Below are positions 1 through 11,401 of a stretch of DNA of 64,000 bases, piece after piece. The translations under genes were made by a program, and so were the position numbers. The notes under the pieces were generated by a model. The model saw only the letters and a program-made list of their open reading frames with translations, searched no databases and was not told where the DNA came from. Source of the stretch: Triangularia verruculosa (lineage: Eukaryota > Ascomycota > Sordariomycetes > Sordariales > Podosporaceae); assembly GCA_033296885.1 (NCBI GenBank), contig MU863998.1, positions 45,141 through 109,140 of the forward strand, written 5' to 3'. Every line of letters starts with the position of its first letter. Within the stretch, counting starts at the first letter, position 1.

Positions 1-2
1 CC

Positions 3-200
3 CCTACGCCAGGACCACATATGGGAGGACCACCTTTTTCCGGATCACCTTTTTCCAGAGACGCTCATGACAGAATCCTCCAAGCCAGGATCAATTCACC
101 CTCACCCTCACCCTCCCAAGACTCAACAGCGTACGTTTCCGACGACGGCGTAAGGATATGCGCTGCCCGAAAAAGGATGCAGGAATACAGGACTCGATGA
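3..200 (+). CDS. 3' end of an unidentified gene (partial)
   Basis: The frame starting at base 3 stays open for 65 codons and ends at TGA (198-200). The translation begins with a Gly/Pro/Ser-rich stretch (GPHMGGPPFSGSPFSRD) and continues through a run of Ser-Pro to a basic end (RKRMQEYRTR). This resembles the low-complexity C-terminus of a fungal protein entering from the left edge. No domain is visible and the start lies outside the window, so the assignment rests only on the open frame at the window edge and could be chance. Confidence 0.35.
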   Translation, partial: PTPGPHMGGPPFSGSPFSRDAHDRILQARINSPSPSPSQDSTAYVSDDGVRICAARKRMQEYRTR

Positions 201-1062
201 GCAACGCGCCCCCCATGGATTTAACCGAAGGCTTAAGTATGAGGGTAGCCCACACCGAAGGAGAGTAGTTGTGAGTTTCTCAGGGAGACTTGTACGATAT
301 CAAGTACCAAGAGAATGACAAAACCGTTAAACTAGGTAGTTACGTATGGTTCTGGAGTCTGAGATTGATGGAAACCTAGATACAATACCTAGATAATCCC
401 CAATAAAGTTGGGTAATTTCACAGTTGTCATCATCTACTAGAATGGATACATCGACACGACAACCACCACTATCTATTGCTCCCGAAAATATACTTGTCA
501 TACAGATATTATCCGCAACACAACGATGAGAACCAGAACCTTGCTTCAAGCGCATGTTTGTAAATACACAAGAACCACCCTCTCACGGGATCTGCCAGCG
601 GAATCAAGAAGAGTCTCAAATCTACAAAATGGACAAACCCGCCGAGAAAGACATCATCTCATCACTACCTACATATCTTACGCACACTTCATTTCCCCCC
701 AATCTTCACATCACATCTGACTTTTGATCTGCCACGTCCTCGAACCATTATTGAAACACCATACCACAAACAATCCTTCACATGGCCTGTCAGAACATCA
801 ATTACAGATAATCCTGAGCTACCAACCATGTCCCATCTCCCATCCCCCGTCCCACCCTCAAACCCCCTTTCTCAATGCCCACCACCACCTTCCCCCCATC
901 ACCGCTCGAAAACATACAAACCATTTCATCAAACTCTTCAACTCACATAAATCTTCTTTGCAAAATCTAATCTACCTCAAACTCAACACCCGCCCGCTAA
1001 CATCTACATTTCCCATAAAACCCATAAAAACACTCACAACATCCATCCCCCCCTCCCCCCAA
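201..1062. other. Intergenic / 3' UTR region
   Basis: Probably holds the 3' flanks of the partial left-edge gene and of AIP1, which converge here. The plus strand becomes very C-rich from about 800 onward, continuing the C-rich antisense of the AIP1 3' end. The short open frames here are not supported as genes. Confidence 0.5.
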
Positions 1063-2956
1063 CTACAGCAAACCCCTCACCTCCCACACCTTAACCGCCG
1101 CATCCCCCCCACTACTCACCACCCTCCCCTCATCCCCTCCCACAAATCCCACCCCATAAACCCCATCCTTATGCGCATTCGCCGCCTTAACTCTACTCCC
1201 CGGCCTCCCCAAACTCCAAACATGCACATTCGTATCCAACCCCCCACTCACCGCATGCGTCCCCCCCTTATTCCACGCAATACTCAGCACCCTCGCCGTA
1301 TGCGACGACCACCTATCCGTCACAACCCCCCACTCACCACCAACACCATAAACCACAATCTTCCCCGACGAGTTCCCCGCCGCGAGATGTTTTCCTTCAG
1401 GGGAGAACGACAAGACAGAAATCGCAGCCGTGGACAAGGTAAGTTTATTACTCGGGGAAAGACCGCCGTTGTTGTCGAGATTGTAGATCTGAACAGAGTT
1501 GTTCTCTGCGCCAACTGCGACATATGGCGGGTAGATTGCGATGGCAGTGGGCGTGTAGTTCACTGGTGTCTCGTTCACGAGGTTGCCGTTGGAGTCGTAG
1601 ATGGCAATGCTCGAGTTCAGAGCCACGGCGATTTGACCGCCGTCCGAGGAGACCGAAATGCCCTTGGGTTGAGAAGGGAGCTTGATCGGGGACGCAGAAA
1701 AGGTATTGCTTGCTTCGTCAATGATCCGCAGGGTATCGTCCCAGCCGACGGAATACACCTTTCCGTTGGCCGAGGCGAACTGCACGACTTGGTTCGAGTG
1801 CGCCTCGCCTTTAGGGGCGTGGCCAACTCCAGTTGAAACGTCCCAGCTGACAACCTTGCCGTCAAAACTGCCAGTCGTGACCTTTGTTCCGCTGCTAATA
1901 CAAAGCGCCGTGACACTCTTGTTGTGACCTTCGATAACCGTGTTTGGAGAGCTGGAGCCAACAGTAAAGTAATTCAGGTCTCCACTCAAACTCAAACTGA
2001 CGATGATCTCCTCCGGCCCGCGAGTCCAGACCACACCAACTTGTTGGTCTTGCGGGTCGGAGCTTCCCTCCTCACCAATCCTCCATGTGGCGATATTCTC
2101 CCCAGAGTCAACATCCCAAACCCTAACCGTCTTATCCGCGCTCGCCGTAACAAACCTCTTTGAGTCTTTATTCCAGCTCACACCCAGAATACTCCCCGTA
2201 TGAACCCCCTCCCCAACAACCTTGACCGGCTCCCCCGTCTTGCCGTCATAAATCTGAATCCTCTTATCACTCCCCACCGTCACCAACCACGACCCATCAG
2301 GACTGAACTCCGTCCCCTGCACAAACCCCTTATGCAGCCCCGTCGCCTTGCTGTTGAACTTGAACGGCGCGCCATGAAGAAAACACATGCTCCCATCGTC
2401 AGACACCGTTGCCGCGCGAAGCGGCCGCTGCTGTCGGATCGCTACAGCATTGATGACCTTGCTGTGACCAGAGACTTCACCGACGCTGTTACCGCTATCG
2501 GCAGTAATGCAGTGCCCGAATCTCTCGCGGCCGTCACCGACGGCAATTACACGTTGGCTGTCGCCATCCCAGGCGATGTCGGTGATGCGGCCGGAAATGA
2601 TTGGGTACTCCCCCTTTGTGTTCACGGCCTCGATGGCGTCCCAGACGCGGATCTTGCCCGAGGTGTCGCCCGAGGCAACGTAGAAGCCCGAGGGCGCGAA
2701 CTTGGCGACGGTGGTGGTGGTGGTGTGGGAGGTGTATTGTTTCGAGGAGGAGGGGTCGGAGATGGAGCGCAGGAAGATGGATTTGCCGGACTGGATCACA
2801 CAATGAATCAGAGAGCTGGGGATGCTACTGGGGAGGGGAACTGGAGCATACAGCGAAAGCTAACCGCTCCCCTTTTGGATCGGCTGAGAGCGGTGTTGGC
2901 TGGCCGCGGGTTGTCGCGGGCGAGGCGGCGAAGATCTTGTCGAGTTCGATAGACAT
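1063..2956 (-). CDS. AIP1: Actin-interacting protein 1 (WD40 repeats, WDR1/Aip1 family)
   Basis: Two exons. Exon 1 is 2852-2956 (35 codons starting MSIELDKIFAASPATTRG) and exon 2 is 1063-2790, separated by a 61-nt intron with GTATGC donor and CAG acceptor. The joined protein is about 610 residues, the usual length for Aip1. The N-terminus (SADPKGERLAFA then SGKSIFLRS) matches the family pattern, and successive WD blades are visible (GKIRVWDA, KRIQIYDG, KTVRVWDV, GKVVSWDV, and near the end TNVHVWSL and AAVKVWEV). Aip1 has two seven-bladed propellers and works with cofilin to disassemble actin filaments at cortical patches. Without the first exon the open frame would start at a GTG that lies inside the intron, so the spliced start is preferred. 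The 3' third of the sense strand is strongly G-rich, unlike the C-rich 5' part. Confidence 0.93.
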
Positions 2957-4027
2957 GTTTGGATGTGACGCTGATGGGGTGGTAAGAAAGAGAGGAGAAT
3001 TACTCGTCGATTGAATGGCTGTGAAGTAGTGTTAACTCTGTCTTGGGGGAGTTGCGGTGTGTTTTGGTTGCCGGTAGCTTCCATGGTTGGGGAGCTATGG
3101 ATGGAGCCTTGAAGCTATGGCGGGGTTCCTGGTGCAAAGGTACGTGGGGTGCTTGCGCGGTTGCGGGGCAGCAACGAGCTGACGCCTGAATGCGACAGTG
3201 GCTGAAACTGTGAGCTGAAACCTGCTGTGGCTGGGGATGTTCATGCTGTCATTGCCATCCATGTTCAGGGGAAATCAGGAGAATCAAGAGGGTTAGGGTT
3301 GTTGCGATGGTGAGATAGGGGGTGCCGTAGCTACCGAGGACTACAAGAGACAGAATGAACAATGGATGAACAGGTGATGCTGATGTGTGCTTTTGTTCTG
3401 GGCAGATTTGTACTCAGGAAGTAGCTACCAACCGTCGACAGATATCAGTTGTGTAGGTCCGGCATCCTGTGAGCATGTGCTACTCACCACTGTGACACCC
3501 GAGGAGAGTGACTGTCTTCAGTGTCTGTTTGGTACTCAATTTTACAATATCTTCTGAATATATCGAGATCTCGAGTGGACTTGAGCATGGCGGCCAAGAT
3601 CAAATTGCGGAGAGGGTCCGAGGGTCCACGACAGCGAGATCCACGAGGGAGCTCTGATTAACCACTTTAAACCCCTGTTCAGAGGGAGCAACGTCACTCT
3701 GATTCTCGACGCGTTCTCTTTCATCAAAGAAGACGCGTTTCTTTGACTTTGCAACTGCCAGTTTGATGCCCACTCAGACGTTGTCCAAAAAAGCCACAAA
3801 GACGGAGTCGCCAATCAGACGAACACCAGTTTGCTCCCAACCCCAACCCCGCCTTGACTGAGCTTCTTCCACCCACGGAAGCTCACACTTTGGCTTTCAT
3901 CTGATCAACTGTTATCTGCAATCGTCAGTCGCCCACATTTGACATCATCGGCGCCCGTATCAACCTTATCCAACACCTCTGGTATCGACACACATCACGT
4001 TTCACGACAGCCATTGCATATAGCACC
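2957..4027. promoter_or_regulatory. Divergent intergenic region between AIP1 and the 4.0-kb gene
   Basis: This 1.07-kb stretch separates two divergent starts and should contain both promoters and 5' leaders. Pyrimidine-rich sequence precedes the plus-strand ATG (about 3860-4027), as is common for fungal leaders. A 90-codon minus-strand open frame at 3542-3814 lacks any recognisable domain and was not accepted. I see no RNA gene or repeat. Confidence 0.5.
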
Positions 4028-5272
4028 ATGTCTGTCACCGTCCCACCCGTGACCAACGACCACTGGTCATATGCCCACGGCGAGTTCTTCGTCGAGGTGT
4101 CTGGTCACAACTTACATCGCCGCGCCACTATCCCAGAGATCAGAACCCAATTCGAGGGCACCCCTGACAGCTCCAAGGACCGCCCTGCCCATTGGTATGA
4201 GGCCCAACTTGTCCACCTGCCACCGTCCAAGAATAAGGACACGGCCAAGATGAGACTGTATGAAGCTCTCAACGGCGGAAAATTGGCCGTGCCACGAGAA
4301 GTTCTCAAGGTTGAGGCCGATTTGAAGAAGGAATGGACCAAGCGCGATCGCGAAGCCAAGCAAGCCCACAAGAACCAGTCGACCACAACCAACACGGCCA
4401 AGGGAGGCACCAAGCGCAAGGCCACTGATGATAACGCTCATCCTGGTTCTGGGAGTACGACCACGGCCAAGAAGGCGAGAACGATCGCTACTCCAAAACC
4501 CAAAGCTGCCCCCAAACCAGCTGCTGAGCCAGCTCCCGCGAAGAAGCAGACCGCCCGTCGAGGGGGTTCGTCTGCCAGCACAGCTAGCTCCCGCGCTGTG
4601 CCTTCACAGCCAGCCCCCTCAGCTCCTGAACCGACCAAACAGCGCACCAAGCAGACAGCAAGATGCTCGAGGGGTAGAGGTGGTTCCCAAGCTGCCAGTT
4701 CCTCATCCCGACCAGCACCAGCTCCCTCCTCCTCGGCCCCTAAGCCCTCACGTCCAATCCAAACCGCTCGCCGGGTCTGGAATGGCCCCATTGGCGGCCA
4801 CACTAAAGCCAACAACCCCCCTCAATACGGCAGTACCCCTTCCGCTTGGGACTCCTACACCAACCACAACGACGACCCTCCCCCACCGTACCCCGGCTCC
4901 CCAACTTACCTCAACCTTTCTCCAGCCCGCAGCCCACCCCTCCCACCGCTCGGCCTCCTAAACGGCAGGTACGAGCTCCAAACGGAAGACCCCGCCTTCC
5001 GTTCACACGATTCCGGGATGATCCTAACTCTAGACGGGGACGCGCTCTGGGGGTCATTCGAACTTGGACCTCTGACTGGGATTTGGCTGTTGGAGACACG
5101 GCCGTATCAATCCTCTCATGAGCGGTTGTATATCCAGTGGAATGGGAGGATGGTTGAGTTTGTTGGGAGGAGGGTGAGCGGGAGGGGGGAGACGAGGAGT
5201 GAGGTTAGTGCTTTTGAGATGAGGACGGAGTGGGCGGAGAGGGGTTTGATGCTGGTTGGAATAAGCTTATAG
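4028..5272 (+). CDS. Disordered nuclear-type protein with three QTAR (histone H3-tail-like) motifs
   Basis: A single exon of 414 residues; the ATG follows a pyrimidine-rich leader. Residues 1-110 look folded and include HWYEAQLVHLPPSK, LAVPREVLKVEADLKKEW and other hydrophobic positions, a pattern I recall in fungal proteins of unknown function. Residues 111-305 are disordered, rich in Ala/Pro/Ser/Lys with basic clusters (TKRKATDD, AKKART) that could be nuclear localisation signals. Three motifs stand out: KKQTARR (172-178), RTKQTAR (206-212) and IQTARR (244-249). The second equals residues 2-8 of the histone H3 tail and is followed by x-Ser. A PPPPY sequence (residues 284-288) could bind WW domains. 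Residues 305-414 are beta-rich (GMILTLDGDALWGSFELG). Function is unknown; a chromatin role is inference from the motifs only. Confidence 0.8.
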   Translation: MSVTVPPVTNDHWSYAHGEFFVEVSGHNLHRRATIPEIRTQFEGTPDSSKDRPAHWYEAQLVHLPPSKNKDTAKMRLYEALNGGKLAVPREVLKVEADLKKEWTKRDREAKQAHKNQSTTTNTAKGGTKRKATDDNAHPGSGSTTTAKKARTIATPKPKAAPKPAAEPAPAKKQTARRGGSSASTASSRAVPSQPAPSAPEPTKQRTKQTARCSRGRGGSQAASSSSRPAPAPSSSAPKPSRPIQTARRVWNGPIGGHTKANNPPQYGSTPSAWDSYTNHNDDPPPPYPGSPTYLNLSPARSPPLPPLGLLNGRYELQTEDPAFRSHDSGMILTLDGDALWGSFELGPLTGIWLLETRPYQSSHERLYIQWNGRMVEFVGRRVSGRGETRSEVSAFEMRTEWAERGLMLVGISL

Positions 5273-6066
5273 TTGGAGAGGATATTACGTACGAATATGA
5301 CGCTTGGTAGTTATATGGTAGGCTTCATGTTTGAGTGGCTGTTTGCGCCCAGAATGTTTTCGCACGGTGGTCTTGCGGCCGGAAAGTGCAAACAAGAATA
5401 ATGGTAGAATAGAAAGAAAGAAAATAGACCGTTTGTAGTCTCATGTGTCTAATCATCGTTTTTGACAAAGAGCTGGTGAACAGTTGAAAGTGTCTAAAAC
5501 AGTCAAGAGAACCTTGATGGCTACCCCAACCCTAACCCAGACTTCCAGTCCGACATTTCGCCGATCGGCTCCAAAGTTACGCTCGCGGCTCAAGTGAATC
5601 CCAGCCTTGCGGACCCAAGCAACTTATCAGTCGACGACTTTCTATTCGCAACTTTCTTATACCTTTCCCAATAACTTGGCAACAACAAGCCTTTACCAGA
5701 AGGACCCCATCCCCATCGTAAGTATCCCCCCCATCTCTTTCCCATCGCTAAACAGGCGAACGGGCAAGCTCCAACATCTTGGCGTTTTCGTGGCTGGCCC
5801 ACGCCCGGCGCGCGTTCGCGTCATTACAAGCGGTCGCCAATCCCAAGCCACCCCCAACGCCTCGATGATAACATCTGCATTTTCCATCCCGACACGAAAT
5901 CTCTAACACAAACTCTACAACAGATTTCCCCTCCCCCCAATCAAACCTCCGTTTTTTGGGGACATCCGAAAAAAAACAAAAACAATCCCGATTCATTCCC
6001 CATTCTCCCCCGTAAACAAAACCCGACCAGCCTTTTTACAACGGCGGCGAGAAGACTCAATAAAAG
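5273..6066. other. Intergenic region upstream of the Pab2 gene
   Basis: Contains the 3' flank of the preceding gene and, from about 5600, a C-rich leader-like sequence before the Pab2 ATG. Runs such as the A/C-rich stretch near 5965-6005 are typical of fungal 5' UTRs. No additional gene is supported. Confidence 0.5.
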
Positions 6067-6833
6067 ATGAGCTCCCCCAAGCCAGAAGACCCAAAGCCCC
6101 ACGACGAGAGCAGGGATCACGGCAACGATGGGGAGGCCGGTGATGATGAGGTACGGTTTGCACCGACCGGTCTTACAAGAGAAAAATAAAAAAAGAAGAA
6201 CAAAAAAGCTGACTGGAAACCTGTGGGGACGAAAAAAAATAGGAGGAGATATCCGCCATGAAGCGCCGCGTTGCCGAGATGGAGGCGGAAGCTGCGAAGC
6301 TTAGAGAGATGCAGGCGTCGATGGACCAGGAAAGACAGGGTCTGCAGGATGACAAGGAGGACATTGACAACCGGTCGGTGTTTGTGGGGAATGTGGACTA
6401 CTCAACTTCGCCCGAGGAGCTGCAGAATCACTTTGGGGAGTGCGGGAGTATTAACCGGGTGACGATTTTGTTGGATAAGTTTACGGGGCAGCCGAAGGGG
6501 TGAGTTTTGGCCTGCCCTTATGGGGAAAGAAGAAAGGCTAACGGAAACAGATATGCTTATGTTGAGTTTGCTGAGCCTAACATGGTGGCGCAGGCGTTGG
6601 TGTTGAACGACAGTCTTTTCAAGGGGCGCAACATTAAGGTCGAGCCAAAACGGACGAATGTGCCTGGCATGTCGAGAGGACGGGGTAGGGGTGGTTTCCG
6701 GGGTGGTGGAAGAGGGGGGTTTGGCGGTCGTGGAGGGTTTGGTGGCCCGGGTGCTTTTGGGGGGTATAGAGGCGGTGGTGGTTTCTACCGCGGTGGATAC
6801 AGAGGACGCGGAAGAGGTTTCACTCCTTACTAG
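6067..6833 (+). CDS. pab2: Nuclear polyadenylate-binding protein 2 (PABPN1/Pab2 type)
   Basis: Three exons, 6067-6150, 6243-6499 and 6551-6833, give 207 residues. The order is that of PABPN1/Pab2: an acidic N-terminus, a short coiled coil (about 30-66, MKRRVAEMEAEAAKLREMQ), one RRM (about 72-148) with RNP2 VFVGNV and RNP1 KGYAYVEF, then an RGG-rich tail (about 155-207) that in relatives is arginine-methylated. The RNP1 octamer is split by intron 2 (GG|A codon), which supports the splice model. The family binds growing poly(A) tails in the nucleus and acts in polyadenylation and exosome-linked RNA processing. Intron 1 is A-rich and about 92 nt long. Some other RRM-RGG proteins look similar, but the coiled coil directly before the RRM favours Pab2. 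Confidence 0.92.
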
Positions 6834-8535
6834 AGGCCAGGGGATGGACTGGGGAATGGACGGGGCATAGGCTTCCCTCCTTGGCGGAGATAAGGGACAG
6901 AGATGGAGATGTCTCGTCACACTCTGCCATGGGTATCGGGAACGGGGGAAGGTGGTTCCTAGAATTTGTTCTTGAGACACAGCGTCAAGGAGTGTCGAAA
7001 GGGTCGACAACAGGATTTGAAGTTGTATAATTAGAATCGGGGTCAGGTGTTGGAGTACTGGGCAAAGAAAAAGAAATGGATAGTTATCAGTTTCTTTAGC
7101 GTTAATAGTAGGTTGCTAGGCTGGCCGTATGATAGCATCGGATGAATTATCTATGTTTACTGTGGTTGTCCCGTTGCCGACCGCCGGGCTTTGCCCCTTG
7201 GATGCGTGGGTGCCGTGGAGAAACGGCATGTCGAATATAGAAACACAGGTACCAGCTTCCTACCTTGGGCTTATTTGTGATGTGGACTGGACAGTGCCCG
7301 ATGACCTCAAAGCAGATTCCTGAATGGGACTTGCATACAGATAAGGTGTTGTGGGCGTCAGCTCAAAATAGGCACCTAAATACCTATTAAAGGGGGTACG
7401 GTACGCGCCCCTATTTCGGGATGACCATGTGTGATCTGCCTCAAAGGCGGTGACACTGATTGAATTTTGTGAGGCCTATACGCGGAAACTACAGAGAGGC
7501 AGCCTTGAATGCAATGATTAACACAGTAAATGTCAACCACAAATCCAAGGGGCAACTTTCTGGATGTTCGGCATACCGTACACTGTGAGGAGATCAAGAG
7601 CTGGCACTGTGCACCGCACTCCAGAAACTTGGGGACTCGACCGTGTGTCCAGCGCCACGACGACTGGATCTGGTTGAAAGCTGCTCAACTGGCGACCGGC
7701 CAGACCCAAAACTTGCGCAAGCACACGCCCTTCCTGGGAGATACGAAGGGTGGAAGGGCGGTTACGGTAGGGGAACACGGTGCGAGAAAGTGCGCGATTC
7801 CCCTCCAGAAGGCCGCTAAGGACGGATGGAGCCTTTTCTGTGCTAGGAAGGTACTGGAGGCAAAGCTGGGCAAAGCTGGAGTCTGGACACAATCACCGCA
7901 GTCAGTCTGCTGATGACCGCGACACACACCGTATCGTATCGTATCGTGCCTTGTGCTTGACCGCCAGAGCTGTCTTTTTTTTCCCCCAAGATCCTACCTA
8001 CTGAACCTGCAGACCCAGAGTACTCGAGAGAGAGTCACTGCATTACCTGACACAGTACTAAGAAGCAGCAAGCAACAGGCCAGACTAGCCGCCCGCCGCC
8101 TCAGGCTCGAGCCATCCCAAGCAGAGACCAGAGACCAGAAACCAGATCCCGCTCCCACTCCCACTGCCAACCCTCAGGTCCCAAAGCGGGGGGGGGGCAG
8201 CACAGCACAGCCTCACACACTCACAACCCCTCGAACGGCCCAGCTGCGCTCCCATCATTTGATCATTTGGTGCTGCGCATCCATCTACACCACTCCGTCT
8301 AGCCGACCTCGCGCCTGATTTCGCGTCGCCCAATCCATTGCTGAACATCGAACCGAGTATCGTCCATCACCGAGCAAGCGCCTGGCCACCCGCATCGAGA
8401 CATCTCATCCCGTCGTTTTCTCTGTCATTCCCCGTGTGCTTGGCCGCCACCAACAGCATCACCACCAGCCCGCCAACAGCGAACTGCCGACTTGGGACGA
8501 CAGACCGGAGGATACCAGACGAAAGAGACAGAATC
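6834..8535. other. 1.7-kb intergenic region upstream of RSP5
   Basis: No gene is supported. The stretch holds the Pab2 3' flank, then the RSP5 promoter and a long C-rich leader (about 8040-8535). A small CGTAT tandem lies at about 7931-7948. Open frames of 60-127 codons on both strands overlap each other and show no domain. Confidence 0.5.
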
Positions 8536-11401
8536 ATGAGCAGTAGTCGAAGTGAAGCAGGGCCTTCGGGGTGAGTCCCAACTCCCTTCCTGTCCTCTGG
8601 TCTAGCTCAGGCTCTGGTCGCCTGGCTGCCCATTGCAGAAAATATATAGACTGACCGGTCCCCTTGTAACAGCACCGGAAGCAATCTCCGTGTCACAAGT
8701 AAACTCGAGCCCGCAACAAGCCCCACGATGCTGTCTTTTACCTGTAGCTAACCGTGTCCAAAGTTATCGCGGCCGATGGCTTATACAAGCGGGATGTCTT
8801 CCGTATGTGGTCCCGAATCGCTCTCTGGCAGGAATGCTGACGGTTGGCGTTTAGGATTCCCCGACCCCTTTGCGGTAGCAACCATCAATGGCGAACAAAC
8901 CAAAACAACACAGGTTTCCAAACGGACGCTGAACCCATATTGGAATGAAAGCTTTGATTTGTAAGTGGCGGCTGCTCCTTCAGGTCCATGGCGGGGCACT
9001 GACCCGGCGCAGCAAGGTGAACGAGGACAGCATCCTCGCCGTGCAAGTCTTTGATCAGAAGAAGTTCAAGAAGAAGGACCAAGGATTCCTAGGCGTCATT
9101 AATGTCCGCGTTGGGGATGTCATTGAGCTCAGCCCAGACTCTGATGGTATAGACACCCCTTTCCCCCACGTGAAACGTCTCCAAGCTGACTTCATCCAAA
9201 CATAGATCAGATGCTCACGCGGGACTTGAAGAAGTCGGCAGATAATCTTGTCGTACACGGGAAGCTCATTATAAATCTGTCTACTAACATGCAAACACCC
9301 GCACGTGCTCAGCAACAGCAGCCTCTTCAGCCATCGGCTCCATCATCAAGTCGACCTTCGCTCCTCGCCCCCGCCACCCCCAGTCTATCCAACGGTGAAG
9401 CGTCTTCAGAACGGCCATCTTCGGCCATGTCGCGTCCCAACGGCGGTCCTGCTGCGGCAGGGCAACTAACTATTCCTCATCGCCCAGCAAGCCTGGCATC
9501 AAACCCCTCGGCTGCCACCCCTGCTTCGAACGGCCCCGTCACGAATGGCGCTGTGGCCCAGGCACGACAGACCAACAGCACGCTGAGCCCGTTTGAGGAC
9601 TCGCAAGGCCGTTTGCCAGCAGGCTGGGAACGCCGTGAGGACAATTTGGGGAGAACCTACTATGTCGATCACAACACGAGAACGACGAGCTGGAACAGAC
9701 CGACGGGAGCGACTGGCGCTGCCGAGACCCGAGTTGCCGAGGCGAACACGCAGGTAGAACGACAGAGGCATCAGAACCGGACGCTTCCCGAAGATCGAAC
9801 AGGCGCCAACTCGCCAACACTGCAAGCACAGCAAGCAGCTTCGCAGGCCAATGCCACGACCATGGCGCATACGGGTGCCACCACGGCCGGCAGTGGCGAG
9901 CTACCGCCTGGCTGGGAACAGCGATGGACCCCTGAAGGTAGAGCCTACTTTGTCGACCACAACACGCGCACGACGACGTGGGTGGACCCACGACGCCAGC
10001 AATACATAAGAATGTATGGCGGCTCCAACGAAAATGGCGGAAGAATCCAGCAGCAGCCTGTGTCGCAGCTTGGCCCCTTGCCTAGCGGATGGGAAATGCG
10101 GCTTACGAACACGGCTCGTGTCTACTTTGTCGACCACAACACCAAGACGACCACGTGGGACGACCCAAGGTTGCCCTCGTCGCTTGACCAAAACGTACCG
10201 CAGTACAAGCGTGACTTCAGGAGGAAGCTGATTTACTTCCGGTCCCAACCCGCCATGCGGATCCTCTCAGGGCAGTGCCACATTAAGGTTAGGCGATCAC
10301 ACATCTTTGAGGATTCGTTTGCCGAGATCAGCCGCCAGTCGGCTACGGACCTGAAGAAGAGACTTATGATTAAATTCGACGGCGAAGACGGCTTGGACTA
10401 TGGCGGTTTGTCGAGAGAGTTTTTCTTTTTGCTGTCGCACGAGATGTTCAACCCCTTCTACTGCCTGTTTGAGTACTCGGCACACGACAACTACACGCTT
10501 CAGATCAACCCGCACTCGGGCATTAATCCTGAGCATCTGAACTACTTCAAGTTCATTGGCAGGGTGGTTGGTCTGGCGATTTTCCACCGAAGATTCCTGG
10601 ACGCTTTCTTTATTGGAGCGCTCTACAAGATGGTGCTGGGCAAGGCCGTAGTCTTGGCGGACATGGAGGGTGTCGACGCGGATTTTCATCGGTCGCTGCA
10701 GTGGATTCTGGACAATGAAATTTCGGACGCCGGGCTGGAACTGACCTTTTCGACGGAAGACGAGAGGTTCGGCGTCATGTCTGTCGAGGATCTCAAGCCT
10801 AACGGGCGCAACATTGAGGTGTCGGACGCGAACAAGAAGGAGTACGTCGACCTGATGGTCAAGTGGAGGATCGAAAAGAGGATTGCCGAGCAGTTCCAGG
10901 CGTTCAAGGAAGGGTTCCAGGAGCTGATTCCGCATGATTTGATCAATGTGTTTGACGAGAGGGAGCTGGAGTTGTTGATTGGCGGGATTGCGGAGATTGA
11001 TGTGGATGATTGGAAGAAGCACACGGACTACCGGGGGTACACGGAGAGCGACGAGGTAATTCAGTTCTTTTGGCAGACGGTGAGGAGCTGGGACGGGGAG
11101 CAGAAGAGTAGATTGTTGCAGTTCACGACGGGGACGTCGAGGATTCCGGTGAATGGGTTCAAGGATCTGCAGGGGAGTGATGGGCCGAGGAGGTTTACGA
11201 TTGAGAAGGCGGGCGAGGTGGGGAATTTGCCGAAGGCGCATACTTGGTGAGTTTACCCCTGTGTAATGGTGAGGGGGAGGGTTGCTAACAAAGAGGAATA
11301 GCTTCAACCGATTGGATCTGCCGCCGTACAAGGACTTGGCGACTCTGCAGAATAAGATGACGATTGCGGTGGAGGAGACGATGGGTTTTGGGCAGGAGTA
11401 G
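8536..11401 (+). CDS. RSP5: NEDD4-family HECT E3 ubiquitin ligase (Rsp5)
   Basis: Seven exons (8536-8570, 8673-8698, 8764-8802, 8855-8960, 9013-9146, 9206-11246, 11302-11401) give about 826 residues. The layout is the Rsp5 one. A C2 domain (about 17-115) includes LRVTIIAADGLYKRDVFRFP across exons 2-4. Three WW domains follow (about 250-279, 346-375, 405-434; LPxGWExR...Y(F/Y)VDHNTxTTxW), then a HECT domain from about 455 to the end. The catalytic cysteine is Cys794 in HTCFNRLDLPPY, and its TGC codon is split by the last intron. A Q/P/S-rich linker lies between C2 and WW1. Rsp5 ubiquitinates membrane transporters and many adaptors through PPxY motifs and controls endocytosis and sorting. The small first exons cover the variable N-terminus. 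Confidence 0.96.

Noticed and set aside
724..1836. 370-codon plus-strand open frame
   Set aside because: It lies antisense to the AIP1 WD40 coding sequence, has a Pro/His/Thr-biased translation with no domain, and results from the C-rich antisense strand.
3542..3814. 90-codon minus-strand open frame in the AIP1 upstream region
   Set aside because: Composition rich in Trp/Ser but no domain, no splice partner and no flanking support.
10297..11331. 344-codon minus-strand open frame over the RSP5 HECT domain
   Set aside because: Antisense to a conserved HECT domain. No domain of its own.
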